Positions 10,624 to 24,200 of a stretch of 64,000 nucleotides of DNA are shown here, one piece after another. Source of the DNA: Theodoxus fluviatilis. Taxonomy: Eukaryota; Mollusca; Gastropoda; Cycloneritida; Neritidae. Both the position numbers and the translations under genes were made by a program. How positions within the stretch are numbered: the stretch's first letter is position 1; each line of letters starts with the position of its first letter. The stretch covers positions 1 through 64,000 of the forward strand of contig JAWQFJ010009423.1 in assembly GCA_034096865.1 (NCBI GenBank). Reading direction: 5' to 3'. The notes under the pieces are model-generated. The model was not told the DNA's origin, ran no database searches, and saw nothing but the letters and a program-made list of their open reading frames with translations.

Positions 10624-13600
10624 TGGAGACGACCCAGTTAAGTGGTGGATGAACTGAATTCTGGGCATCGAGATGCCATAGCAATTAGATCTGGGTCCAG
10701 TGAGATGGGAGAATGAGGGCTGTTGATGTTATTAGATGACAATTGTAGTGGCGCCCCAGTGCGACTTACTTCACGTTGATCTCGGAAATATTTGACCCCA
10801 AAGTGCTGATTCTGCAGGCACTGTGGTCGACAGCCAGGTGTCTTTCGAATGGGTGTCTCGATGCCGCATGCATTCAGTGATAATTTATAACAGTCCTTGT
10901 AGGCCTAGCATTTAAGAGGTTCTCCAGACTACCGTTTTCCATTTACGAGCTCTGAGCAGAATACTTGTTTGGGCAAATTGCTATTCTCCATTCTCACAAC
11001 GTACATGACCCACCCAATAAAGGTGGTGTTAACAATTAACACTTAAATCCCTGACAAGCTCGATCATTTCAGAATGTCAGTTAGTCTGAGCTAGAGATTC
11101 CTATAATGTTGTGGAGAAATCTGGGATTGAATTGTTCAAGCTGGTGAATACGTTTGCTGTAGGTGGTCCAGTTCTCCGGCCAAACCGCAGGGATGTGAAC
11201 GTAGCAGCTCTCCATTCAACATCTCCCGGGAGTTTGTATCCAGAAGGAGCTACTGGGCTTGCAGATTCTGACGGAAATTGATTTTCTCCACCCAGGCAAT
11301 CAGTAGATGTAAGGCGACTTCCGAGATCTACAAAGCTGTCCAAACTACATGTATTTAACATGTATGAATCAATAAATGAGGTTCTAGGGTCCATCAGCCT
11401 TTGTAGGCTATGTGAGGCCATTGACCACAAAATCACCGAAGCTGGCAAGTCAAGTAAGACTTTACCAAGTTATTCACCTTTGATGAGTCGCTGTGGGTCT
11501 GTTTTTACCTCTCGACTCACAGGGATCGATTCTCTTTTAACACTGTTCTATGTTCGAGGTTCCCACGCAACTTCAGATGGAGCACATGTATTTGCAGTAT
11601 AGCTTCCGTCTCTCTCATACAGATGGTGCGGTCGAACTTCTCTGCAACATCTAAGAGACAACACAGAGATGCCAGTTCTTGCAGATCTTGTTCTGGGTGA
11701 GGAGCACTGAGCTCTATAAACTTACAGAACGAACGAACGAATCAGTTTATTGTCTAGGCCTGCGGTCCATCACAAGTACAATGATGCATACACCGTTAAA
11801 CAATATACATATACTTGTTGGACACTCAACTCTGTGTGTCTCAATGATCTCTTAATGTTATCAAATACTGAGAGTTGTTATGATGCTTTGATTATTGCTC
11901 TGGTTATTCGAGGAGGGAGGGGGGGGGGGGTGGAGGGGGGGGGGGGGGTGTTGTTCTACATGCATATCCTGCAAGAATTGCCTCCTTTCTTCTCACTAAT
12001 GCATGGTAGAGGTAAGTGTCGACCCCTCTTATCACATATGTCTCACCGTTACAATCGAGTTGTACGAATGGGTCCTCGATCTGTCTCTGCACTGACATGT
12101 GGTACAGGGCATCTTACTCGTAGACAAAGATTATAGGTTACACAAAGATAGTTCATTAGCTCATTGTTGTGAGGATCGAGACACGTTGCGCCCCAAGCGG
12201 CTAGAACTATTGGTGAATCAAGGAAAGTTAATCACACCTCTTAGCGACATGTAAAACTTCTTGTTTATCGACGGTTTCTGATGCGTTCCGATCATGTTTG
12301 TGGATAAATTTACTGTGTAATGTGTAATAAAATGAATTGCTGCAATAATGGGGGTGTTTTGGCTTTGTTTTTTGTAGCAGGCGTTGTGAAATCCAACTCG
12401 ACCTAGATCTACATGGTATGGTTTGAATGAGAACGATCTATTTTTCATTATTATCTAAGAATGCAAGCTTGTTTATCAACGTATACACCCCTGTGGAATA
12501 TCTTTAGGAAATGCAAAGCAATACATACCTGTCAAGAAGGTGATTTGCGGCCAGAAAATCATTCGATTAAGTGAATTCAGTTGCCGCTTCCGCAAAGATT
12601 TATAGTTACAATCAAGCGTTGCCATGTGACCTGCATTTCGATTGTTAAAAAGTAGGACCTTTCAATACCTTTTGATGCATTCAACATACAGCTTTGATAA
12701 ATTAATGCTGTTCATGGCTTACATTTTCTTCGGATGGGTTTCTAGTATCCCAAAATATAGCTTTTTCTGCGCGAACTGGAGAGAGCTGCCGCCATTGAAT
12801 TGTCCAAAGTGTAGACATAAACGCCATATCTACACGAAAGCAGTCCTCTGATTGGTTCCCTGAATAGAATCCTCCAATCAGCAGGCAGCTTTCTTCGCCG
12901 TCTTGGCACTAAGCGGTGTGAGTACCCTTTCCTTGATTCACCCCTACTCTCGCCGCTAGGTGCAGCGTCTTGTAACTTTATAGAGCAAAAGCTCGGCATG
13001 AGCTATCTTTGTGTAACCTATAATCTTTGTCGTAGATCGTACAAAGCTAAACACTGCAAGAGAAAATGTCTTTCATCCTCAGATATTTCTCTGCAGTTGG
13101 GACAAAAAATCGCGCACTATAAAGATCCTGACACTCATGTCCTCGACGGGTGAGTGCCGGCCACAGATAAAATACCCAGCATGCAAAAAAAGTGTAGCAG
13201 TTTCACCAGTATGTTGGTGTTGGCTACCTAAGAAGAAGAAGAAGAAGACATTGCGATGGGGCGTTCAAAAGGCTTCACGGCCTATATCTAGCCTCTCAAC
13301 TACTACTACTACTACTAAAGTTATCACCACTGTACCTATATGTCCATGAATGAACGATTCACTTATTCACATTCTGAATCTAATCCCTCTACCCCGCACT
13401 ACTAGGTATGATTCTGATCCAAAAACAATCTTGAATTCTTTGTATAGGGAATAGCATGGACTCGATCAATCCTAACTTTAGCCACCGTTGTTGTGTGAAC
13501 TCTTCAATGAGTCGTTCTCTTACATTTTTCATAACTTTTCTTTCGTTGGCTGCTGTCTGTGATATCCAAACATCTGACAAAGCATATTTGACTAATATAC

Positions 13601-13869
13601 ATTTGATGTTGGATATCCAGTTGTGGTGAGGAGCCAGCAAAGAGAAAGTTGCGAACCAAAAGCCTCCAGGAATTTGCGACTTTGCTTTAAAGTCGCCGTC
13701 GCTGCAAGAAAATTAACGGCCTGATCAGTACCGAATACTGATGCCAAAGTCTATATATGTCGCGCCTTATGCCGCGATCGACAGACGAAGGGTTAAAAGC
13801 AAACTACAGCTAAAAATATCAGCATTTAAAAGTTCAATCAAAATACATACTCATAAACTGTTAACAGGA
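10624..13869. other. Intergenic stretch with scattered simple repeats
   Basis: No gene supported. Visible repeats are (GAAC)n near 11725, a G-rich run at 11914-11948, (AAG)n near 13230-13246 and (ACT)n near 13300-13316. Several 60-130-codon open frames exist on both strands without recognisable domains or splice partners. Confidence 0.45.
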
Positions 13870-13977
13870 TATGAGAATTCGTAGGTTTCCGTATTTAGGT
13901 TTTGTTAGTTTCCGCAGCTAGGTTTTCGTAGGTTTCCGCAGGTTTTCGTAGGTTTCCGCAGGTTTCCGTAAACAATA
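13870..13977. repeat. GTAGGTTTCCG minisatellite
   Basis: About eight imperfect copies of a 10-12-bp unit, GTAGGTTTCCG alternating with CAGGTTTTC. Confidence 0.7.
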
Positions 13978-14046
13978 CCTACCGGTGTTTTGGTTATAAC
14001 CAGCAGTGGTGTAAAATGGGATCTGAAAAGCATGATCGCAAAAGCC

Positions 14047-14348
<302 letters not shown>

Positions 14349-14522
14349 ATACTCACAGCTTAGCTTAATTCACTCCCCTTGTTAGCCAACTGAGAAGGGA
14401 TCCAATGAATTGGTCTATGTTAATGTTTCAGGTTAATATAGGCCTACTACCATCATGGAAAAGCCTAATTTGTTTGTTAGGACGACCAAACCTACCGAGA
14501 ATAGTTTGGGATCGACCATATG

Positions 14523-14557
14523 CAGGGCCGGACCCAGGGGGGGGTTCCCGGGGCCCC

Positions 14558-14588
<31 letters not shown>

Positions 14589-15480
14589 GAAAAAGCATGT
14601 ACCTTGGTTTGAGTTTTTTTTTTAATTAATATTTTTTGTGTGTGTCTCCAAAAACAATGCTGCTCTTACCCCTCAAAACAAGGCCCAGAATGCACCAGAT
14701 TACACAGATTTTAACCGTTTTTCAAAAAATTTCCGGGGGGGCATGCCCCCGGACCCCCCGAGTTTGCGCGCCTGCTTCGCGGGCGCGCGCTCGTGGCTTC
14801 GCCACTTCGCTGATTTGTCCCCCCCCCAACCAAAAGGAACACCCCCCCCCCCCCCCCCAACTCATTTGGTCCGGTGTCGCAGGATATTTCGGAACCGGAC
14901 GAACGGGAACCATTCCGATTTATCCTGGCCCTGGTGGCAGGATTTTTCAGAACCATTCCGATTAATCCTGACTTTAGTGGCAGGATATTTAGGAACCATC
15001 AGGATATTTCGGAACCGTGTAGAAGGTCATTAGTGACATACATTTGTGACTTCACGACTTTTTCTAAACAGATTTTGATGAGTTTCTCACACTTTCATGA
15101 TTTAGTGCAATAAATCTCTTCTCACCTACCTGTTTATCTCTTTGTTTATGATGCATTCACGCAAAGAAGGCTCACATGGCTTCACTAATATTCTGTCTGC
15201 ATCATTCCGTGTCAAAATTTTTAACTCACTGTACTCCAGCGCGTGAGTTTTTAATTACAAATAAAAACTGTACAGAGTGTAAACTCTGATTTAAAACTTT
15301 CTAGAAACTCAGAAAATCATACGAAAGCATCTAGGAGGTGGTTCCGAAATATCCTGGTGGTTCCGAAATATCCTGCCGCCAGGTGCGGGATAAATGGGAA
15401 TGGTTCCGAAATATCCTAGGAGTTTTGGGAACCGGATCCGATTTATCCTGGTTCCGAAATATTCCACGACACCGGCCCTG
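14523..15480. mobile_element. 958-bp non-autonomous DNA transposon, TIR CAGGGCCGG
   Basis: The element starts CAGGGCCGG (14523-14531) and ends CCGGCCCTG (15472-15480). It is flanked on both sides by ATATG (14518-14522 and 15481-15485), a 5-bp target duplication. A second inverted pair of about 140 bp (about 14869-15022 and 15335-15478) is built from repeated CAGGATATTTCGGAACC units. The first ~350 bp contain poly(C)/(G) runs and a GC-rich hairpin. Nothing codes for a transposase. CAGGG ends with a 5-bp duplication fit a hAT-like lineage, but the superfamily is inference. Confidence 0.75.
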
Positions 15481-15489
15481 ATATGCGTA

Positions 15490-15710
<221 letters not shown>

Positions 15711-16498
15711 GGGGTATTTGCATCTGGTTCTCTACCACTTGAACCTTACTCTGTCGATTAACACCTATATTTAAATGTCATGTGCGCGTACGTGTGCGTG
15801 CGTACGCGCGAGCTCGCGCCCTCGCGATTGTGAGTTTGTCCTCATGAATGTAAACCTATTTGCTCAAGCGTTCTTTTCTGAATGTTTGTACGTATTATAT
15901 TTGTCTCTGGAGAAATCAATGGACACCCAGTAGTCATGCATGGCATAGGACAGAGAACACGCCTACAGTGCTACACGCGCCAACAGGCAACACAACTGGG
16001 TGATTTTATTTTTAGAGCGAGGCACGTACACGTACGCAGGCATGCAAAAAGTTCGTACTGGCTTCCTCATTAAGAAGTGCAAGAAAAAAAAGGAGGTCGC
16101 ATTAATTATCTGCTATCAACGTTTTAGCGTGTTTACTCGTGAGGAGACTTTGGTGTAAGATACACGGGAAAGATAACAGTTGATCAGCAGCCGGCAGGAT
16201 AACTCCGATAACGGATAAGCAATCAGAAGTTCGACCTGCGCATTTAGCTATATTCGCACCTGAACCTCATTTTAACTTCTGAAAATTGTAGACGCGACTG
16301 GACTTGTGGCTTAATTTCTCAACTCAATACAACCGACCAGTAATTTTGACAGTGTTATTCACTGACTTCATTGGCTAGTTTTGTTTGCTTCCTGCCTTCT
16401 TTTGAACCGGGAAATTCTTCTTGGGGGTCATGACGTCATTGGGTAACTTTAGCATCTCATCCGGGTCTGTAGCGTTGCGCATGTCTCTTGAATGACAT
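15711..16498. other. Upstream region of the phosphatase gene
   Basis: No gene recognised. No clear TATA box lies close to the presumed start; a TATA-less promoter with a YY1-type element just downstream is more likely. Confidence 0.4.
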
Positions 16499-16508
16499 CC
16501 GCCATGTT
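16499..16508 (+). promoter_or_regulatory. YY1-type motif in the presumed first exon
   Basis: CCGCCATGTT matches the YY1 core (CCGCCATNTT), which in animal TATA-less promoters sits just downstream of the transcription start. This places the phosphatase start a little upstream of 16499, by inference. The ATG inside the motif (16504) opens a 20-codon upstream ORF ending at TGA 16564-16566. Confidence 0.45.
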
Positions 16509-16605
16509 GTGCGAGGCCTGTATTTTGGGAGATTTTGCATGTAATGCCTTCATAACAGCAGATTGATGTAACCTACACATTTGAATAGTGCTGTGACAAA
16601 AGAAG
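16499..16605 (+). other. PPM1A/B: Likely 5'UTR exon of the PPM1A/B-type gene
   Basis: A strong donor (AAG|GTAAGT) at 16605/16606 ends this presumed non-coding exon, which would splice to the acceptor at 17399. The 5' boundary is a guess based on the YY1-type motif. A second good donor (GAG|GTAAGT) near 17242 could serve an alternative 5' exon. Confidence 0.45.
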
Positions 16606-17407
16606 GTAAGTTAAAGTATTGAAATGCCACGATCTTTACCCACTTGTTCATATCTTTGGTCCCAATGAATTGAATTTAGTCACGATAGAATGCTGGCGTC
16701 CTACTGCTGGTGAGCGCAACATTCTCAAACCGACTTTTCTAGGTGTCTCTTGAATTAGAGTTATTAGTTACCGTTCAGATGGATTTCCCTTTTGTGCTAT
16801 CCTTGGTTCATATATGCGAATTTTAGCAATCTATTTGAAAGTAACATAGGTATTTAAAATGGAATGTCGAGCTTTCTGTGCTTTTGGTTTTCCACCGTGG
16901 CTGTATCCATGAGGACAAATGGAGATCAACTTCGACCTCTTGCCCAAGGGTCTCAGATTTCCTTGTTGTTTGAAAACAACTACATATGATGACTGCAGTA
17001 TGGAATGTCAGCTATGCAGTACATGCTTGTGAAAGTCAAAATTTAGTGATCTGGGAATGAGGTCGGGATGCCTTCGGGCGATATGGATGCCGGGTAGTTA
17101 TTCAACTTATTGAAGTTCACTGCAGTGCATTGATGTCAGTCGAATCGGATGATAATAAAGAGCCTTAAGTGAAGACGTACGACCGCCGTTCGTAGGTGTC
17201 GATAATGCGGTGAAAAGGGAAAAGGATTAATGAAGTGGAGAGGTAAGTCAAATTCAGATGACCTGAATCAAAATTCGAATATCTACCCCCATCGTTGACG
17301 TTCATGATTGCATTTTGCATATTTTAATATGAATATGATGCATTCTTACACAGGTTAATAACATCACTCAAATAGCTGTATGTTCTTATGTTTTTCCAGA
17401 AATCACC

Positions 17408-18259
17408 ATGGGAGCATTCTTGGACAAACCTAAGACGGAGAAGCACAATGAGGGTGGAGTTGGCAATGGCTTGCGGTATGGTTTGTGTAGCATGCAGGGA
17501 TGGAGAGTGGAAATGGAGGATGCCCACACTGCTGTCCTGGGTCTGCCATATGGACTAAAGGACTGGTCATTCTTTGCTGTCTTTGATGGCCATGCCGGGG
17601 CTAAGGTATCAGCTTACTGTGCAGAACAGTTGCTGGAGCATATCATAGCCAACGAAGATTTCATGGGCAAGCTGGATGTCACTGCTGGAACAGAGGTTCA
17701 GCCATCTCTAGAGGATGTGAAGAAAGGAATCAAGACGGGGTTTCTGAGCCTGGACAGCAAAATGAGAACTATGCCTGAAATGGTCAGTGGTGAAGATAGG
17801 AGCGGATCAACAGCCGTTTGCGCAATCGTTTCACCATCTCACATTTTCTTTGCAAATTGTGGTGATTCCAGGGCTGTTCTGTCCAGAGGCGGAAAGAGTG
17901 TCTTCGCCACCACGGATCACAAACCAATCAATCCTACTGAGAAGGAACGCATCCAGAATGCAGGAGGGAGTGTCATGATTCAGCGAGTCAACGGGTCTTT
18001 GGCAGTGTCCAGGGCACTAGGTGACTTTGAGTACAAGAATGTCGAGGGCAGAGGTCCATGTGAACAACTAGTCTCCCCTGAGCCTGAAATATTTGTGTTT
18101 GAGAGAGACCAGGATGATGAGTTCCTGGTTTTGGCTTGTGATGGGATCTGGGATGTGATGAGCAATGATGAACTTTGCCAGTTTATCACAAGTAGGTTGA
18201 AAGTCAATGCCAGCCTCGAGCAAGTGGGCAACCAAGTTGTCGACACCTGTCTTTACAAG
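17408..18259 (+). CDS. PPM1A/B: PPM1A/B coding exon 1 (catalytic core)
   Basis: Acceptor TTTTTCCAG at 17399, a short leader, then ATG at 17408 in a good context (CACCATGG). The exon encodes residues 1-284, nearly the whole PP2C domain including metal ligands D60 and D245. It ends at CTTTACAAG before GTGGGTGAG. Confidence 0.97.
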
Positions 18260-21200
18260 GTGGGTGAGAAATAGAAATTGGTTGATTCTAATGACATGCA
18301 ATTGTTTGTTTTTCATTAATTTGCATTCATTCATTCATTCACACATTCACCCACCCAATCATCATTGATTCTCATTCAGAGGAGTATGACATGGTTTTGC
18401 ATTTGTGCAGTATATAATCACAAGTTGAGGTTTGTGACTTTTAAAGATTTCATCACTATCCATTGAGATCTTACATTCACTGCACAGAAACCCCAATGAT
18501 TTGAAAGGCATCCTATTGAAGTGAGTGCAGTGTAGATGGTTTTGTACTTTAAAGTATAAAGTGTTATTCATAGGAAATTTAGACATTAACTGAGGCTTTT
18601 CATGAATTAATCTTCAAAGTTCAAATGTATAACATTATTAGCAAGTTAAATAGATTTGACACCTGCTTGTGTTGATGTAAGAATTGATTAAATGATTGTA
18701 ATGGGACGATTTTATTAGGATGCTGTGTTTGGAAAGATAGTAGACAAAAGGTTAGCCTACATTTTGTGTATTGATGTGTTGCAGGGAAGCCGTGACAACA
18801 TGAGCATTGTGCTTGTGGCATTTGAGGGAGCTCCCAAGGTCTCAGAGACGGCAATCCAGCGGGAGAAAGAGCTTGAGGAAAAAATTGAGGCGAGAATCAA
18901 AGGTAACATTCCTATTGTAAATATTGACTCATTTCCAGATTTTTTATTTTCTTTCCAGTGCCGAATACATATCCTGTGAAGCCTTGTTTTGTCAACACAA
19001 GTAGATGTACTCTGTGACACATGGACTTCTGTAGATTTCTGTTACTTTCCTTTTTTGTGAAATTTTAATCTTCATGTGTGTTCTGCTCATTTGAACAGCC
19101 AGGAAAAGAACATTCCACGAATTTCCTACTATGCCTTAAGTGCAAGACAGATAGACTCTCTCTTTAGCCAACATTTTAACTTTGTAATTGCTTTGGGCTT
19201 GTTGTGTCTAGGAATGTGTAGAATGAAACCATACTTCATAGGAAGTGAGCAGAGGCAACAAGGAAGGAAATGCTCAGTTCAGTGATACACAAGATTGTGA
19301 CACCTTTCCTAGTTACCTTAGAGAGGTTTTCCTGCTAGGATGCATCATTTTCGCAGCCATGGATTTTCTTTTGACAGATCACATTTGCTTCAGTTACTTC
19401 ATTAGTGAAATACTCATGGTACACTTGTAGTGATTTAGGATATGAAGGTGTATTATTATTCCCGCAGTAAAATCTGTACCAGCTTCCCAGATATGATCAA
19501 GGGGCTTGGTAATGACTGGAGTTCATCAATGAGTGTGGGCAGAAGTTGACAAAGAGTGATGATGAGCCATATTATTGTTTGTTTGACCATAAAGAAAGGA
19601 GAATGGTGTTTACTAACATTGTGGCCTTATAAAGCCAACAAGGCTGATAGGCCCTTAAACTCCATCAATTCATCCACAAAGAATGAAACACTGCTTAAAT
19701 AAAAACTGATTTGTTTAAGCTTTACTGAAATATTTATGAAGGGCTATGCCCGGAATGTTTGATTTTATACTAAACATGGATCCAATATATATGGCCATGG
19801 CTCAGAATTGGTGTCTAAAAACCGGACATTTTTTTTTGTTTTGACTATGTAGGTTTTGTGAACTGCAGTGGAAAAAGAAAAAGATGACAAAGCCAACGCA
19901 ACAAATTTGAAACGAAACGGACATTTATTGGCCACACAGTGGACGAAAACGTATTTAAACGTTGTTCATAACCCTTACATCAAGTCACATGATTAAGGGG
20001 AGACACGGCAGTGGAAATTGATAATTTGGGTTTACTTTGTCGATTTTGAAAACTTGCCGATTTTGCACTCTGTGACCTCTCTACGTATGGACCCGATGTT
20101 GCTTTAGTGTGAAAACGAACTCTTTATGGGCTAAATTCAGCAATAAAACATACCACCCACCTATCAAACGAGTCTTCTTGTGCAATATTTCGTCAAAATT
20201 TGCAATGTTTGGGTCTTGGCAACGGGCCTAAATTTTGAATGAACCCTTGCAAGTTAGGTATCGCTGGAAAGCGGCACATTTCGTCTACAAATTGCAAGGG
20301 ACGTAACTCTTCTAGACTTCTTCTCCATAGAGCTACATGGCAGCAACGAAGAGGTAGATTGTATGAGATCTGGTCAGCTGACGCGAATGAACCAATCGGA
20401 GAGCTGGAATCGCTACCACAATGCAATGCGGCTTAGAGACAAAATGGCTTCCACATGCGCTGTTGCATTGTCAGTTTAACCCTCTGGACGCCATTAATTT
20501 TTCACGGTTTTTGACTCACATGCGAAGCAAAAGTGAGTCTATGTACTGAGCCGTGTCGTCCGTCCGTCCGTCCGTCCGTCCGTCCGTCCGTCCGGGCGGG
20601 CGTCCGTAAAAAACTTAAACGTTGGATTTTTCTCGGAGACTATTAAGTCTATCAACACCAAATGTGGCATGATGGTGTATGATGACAAGGCCTCAAAAAA
20701 CATACATAGTGACTTGACCTTGCTTCAAGGTCAAGGTCACAGGAGCCATAAATGTGGTCTCAAAAACAGTCATTTTTCACATTTTCCCAATTTTCTCCCA
20801 CGTTATTGAGAATGGCGACCTTAGCTACAAGTGGTATATAGGTCAAAGCAAGCCCTATCTTTTGATACCAGTTTGGTTGACCTTGCTTCAAGGTCAAGGT
20901 CACAGGAGCTCTTCAAAGTTGGATTGTATACATATTTTGAAGTGACCTTGACCCTGAACTATGGAAGATAACTGTTTCAAACTTAATAATTATGTGGGGC
21001 ACATGTTATACTTTCATCATGAGACACATTTGGTCACATATCATCAAGGTCAAGGTCACTTTGACCCTTATGAAATGTGACCAAAATGGGGTAGTGAACC
21101 ACTAAAAGTGACTATATCTCATGGTAGAAAGTGCCAATAAGCACCATTGTGCTTCCTATGTCTTGAATTAACAGCTTTGTGTTGCATGACCTTGGATGAC

Positions 21201-24200
21201 CTTGACCTTGGGACAAGGTCACATGTATTTTGGTAGGAAAAATGTGTAAAGCATTTCTTTGTGTATGATGCCATTGGTAGGTTTAGTTGTTTGACCTTGA
21301 CCTTGAAGGTCACCTGAAGGTCAAGGTCATATAAAGGTCAAGGTCAAGCATGTGAGTCGTATGGGCTTTGCCCTTCTTGTTCCTCCCTGCAGCCAGTTAT
21401 TTTCTGGGCGTGCCCCAAAACCGAGACCCCTCTTCTGTTTAAAAATATACAATTATTTTATTCTTTGCTATAGACTCCAGTTCTGTGGAAACCATCGCGC
21501 TGACCTCAAATTTTAACCCAGGAAATGTTACTCTAACATAGTCTCAACAAAAACTTTGAGTAAAATAATAAAGATGTATAATGGCGGATTAATAATAACA
21601 AAAGGAAGTTCTACTGTTTCTTTTACGACAATTCGTTATGAACTACGCCTCGTTTTCTCTCGGCAAATGCGCGGCGCGTACGCAAAATTTTATGTTTGCA
21701 AAATAATCACGGAATTCGTCAACATTTCTAGAACCCGCAAACTTTATTTTGAGGTGTTTAGGCCAGAGGAACTGCACAAAAAAACGATATGAAGATACCC
21801 ATCGAAAAATGTCTGGTAAAAATCAGAAAAATACGGCAGATTTTCCACAAAAAAATCATCGCAGAGAACAAACTAGCGAAAACGGCAATTCATTTAAAAT
21901 AAAAACAGAAAGATTAACATGTCTTGGATGTAAAAATTCTCTTTCCGTTCACATTAAGCAATTCTGCTTTGAGAAATCTGCACTTGAATGCAGTGAGTCG
22001 GCGAAAAGTACCGTTCGACGCCATTTCTGAGCCAAGGCCATATGGATTGCTGACTGTGGTGTGTAGAGAAATAAGATCGCCGATAGCCTCGTTTTCAAAA
22101 TTGTTCTGGTTGCACCTCCGGTTGCTCCGCTTTCAATAGCTGATGCCTTTGTTAGTGTAAACACCTGGCGAAAATCGCAATTTTTGACTCACATGCGAAG
22201 CAAAAGTGAGTCTATGTACTCAGCCGTGTCGTCCGTCCGTCCGTCCGTCCGGGCGTAAAAAACTTAAACGTTGGATTTTTCTCGGAGACTATTAAGTCTA
22301 TCAACACCAAATGTGGCATGATGGTGTAGGATGACAAGGCCTCAAAAAACATACATAGTGACTTGACCTTGCTTCAAGGTCAAGGTCACGGTCACAGGAG
22401 CCATAAATGTGGTCTCAAAAACAGTCATTTTTCACATTTTCCCAATTTTCTCCCAGGTTATTGAGAATGGCGACCTTAGCTACAAGTGGTATATAGGTCA
22501 AAGCAAGCCCTATCTTTTGATACCAGTTTGGTTGACCTTGCTTCAAGGTCAAGGTCACAGGAGCTCTTCAAAGTTGGATTGTATACATATTTTGAAGTGA
22601 CCTTGACCCTGAACTATGGAAGATAACTGTTTCAAACTTAATAATTATGTGGGGCACATGTTATACTTTCATCATGAGACACATTTGTTCACATATCATC
22701 AAGGTCAAGGTCACTTTGACCCTTATGAAATGTGACCAAAATGGGGTAGTGAACCACTAAAAGTGACTATATCTCATGGTAGAAAGTGCCAATAAGCACC
22801 ATTGTGCTTCCTATGTCTTGAATTAACAGCTTTGTGTTGCATGACCTTGGATGACCTTGACCTTGGGTCAAGGTCACATGTATTTTGGTAGGAAAAATGT
22901 GTAAAGCATTTCTTTGTGTATGATGTCATTGGTAGGTTTAGTTGTTTGACCTTGACCTTGAAGGTCACCTGAAGGTCAAGGTCATATAAAGGTCAAGGTC
23001 AAGCATGTGAGTCGTATGGGCTTTGCCCTTCTTGTTGTGTCTTAGTTTTAGCCATCTTAATTTTTTCTCCGCACAAGTCGGTGGGAAAATGTGTCTAGTT
23101 TGTAACCCTGTGTTTAGTTTTGTTGTCAGCCATTTCTGAACCGCCTAGTTACTTCCAGAGTCAACCACAGTGTGTTGCGAACTGAGTGACATTAAATGAT
23201 TAATGACAGTGATGCAAGAGCTGCCGTGGTTCATAAACCAATATCAAGGAGGGCGAACTGTACTTCAGGTGGAGCCAAGTGTTGTGTTGTTGATTGTAAG
23301 GTATCATCAGTGGCATGCAGGGGACTTTCTTTCGTTGGAATTCCAAGAAAAGGTGTCAGTGAAGCGAAAGACAAATGGAGATCAGCCATCATTGCTAACA
23401 TTGATCGAGAGGACGACGCATTCAACCCAGACATGGCCAAGATCTGCAGTCGACACTTTGACGATGCTTGCATCAAACGAGGTACGTTTCTTTCATTATA
23501 ATTTGTTTCAGTGGGATGTGGGTGTGTTAGACGTCTTTTGTCTTTGAAATCAAAACGAATCTTCACCTTATCTTGGACAGAACAGCGTACATTCTTCGCG
23601 CACTTCTATTTATAGCTGACGCGCGGACCTCAGCGACACCAGGAATTCGCTTGACAGTGGCGTCTGTAGTAGCAGACGAACTAGATAGCCTGACCAAAGT
23701 GCTTTGTTTTCCGTCAAAAGTGGAATGAATACCATTTTTTAAAACTGCAAAGTGTGTCTGGGATGCCTGCAAATGTACTTACAGTTTCAACTGATGGAAT
23801 AAATCATCACTGTTTGAACAATTATCTGTTTTACTTACCATGAGAATTCACTTGTCAGCCATAAATAGAAGTGTGCGAAGAATGTACGCTGTTCTGTCCA
23901 AGATGAGGTGAAGATTTGTTTTGATTTCAAAGACAAAAGACGTCTAACACACCCACATCCCACTGAAACAAATTATAATGAAAGAAACGTACCTCGTTTG
24001 ATGCAAGCATCGTCAAAGTGTCGACTGCAGATCTTGGCCATGTCTGGGTTGAATGCTTCGTCCACTCGATCAAGTTTAGCAATGATGGCTGATCTCCATT
24101 TGTCTTTCGCTTCACTGACACCTTTTCTTGGAATTCCAACGAAAGAAAGTCCCCTGCATGCCACTGATGATACCTTACAATCAACAACACAACACTTGGC

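Noticed and set aside
11101..11602. Pair of opposite-strand frames around a central segment
   Set aside because: No conserved motif, no splice partner and mutual overlap; probably chance open frames.
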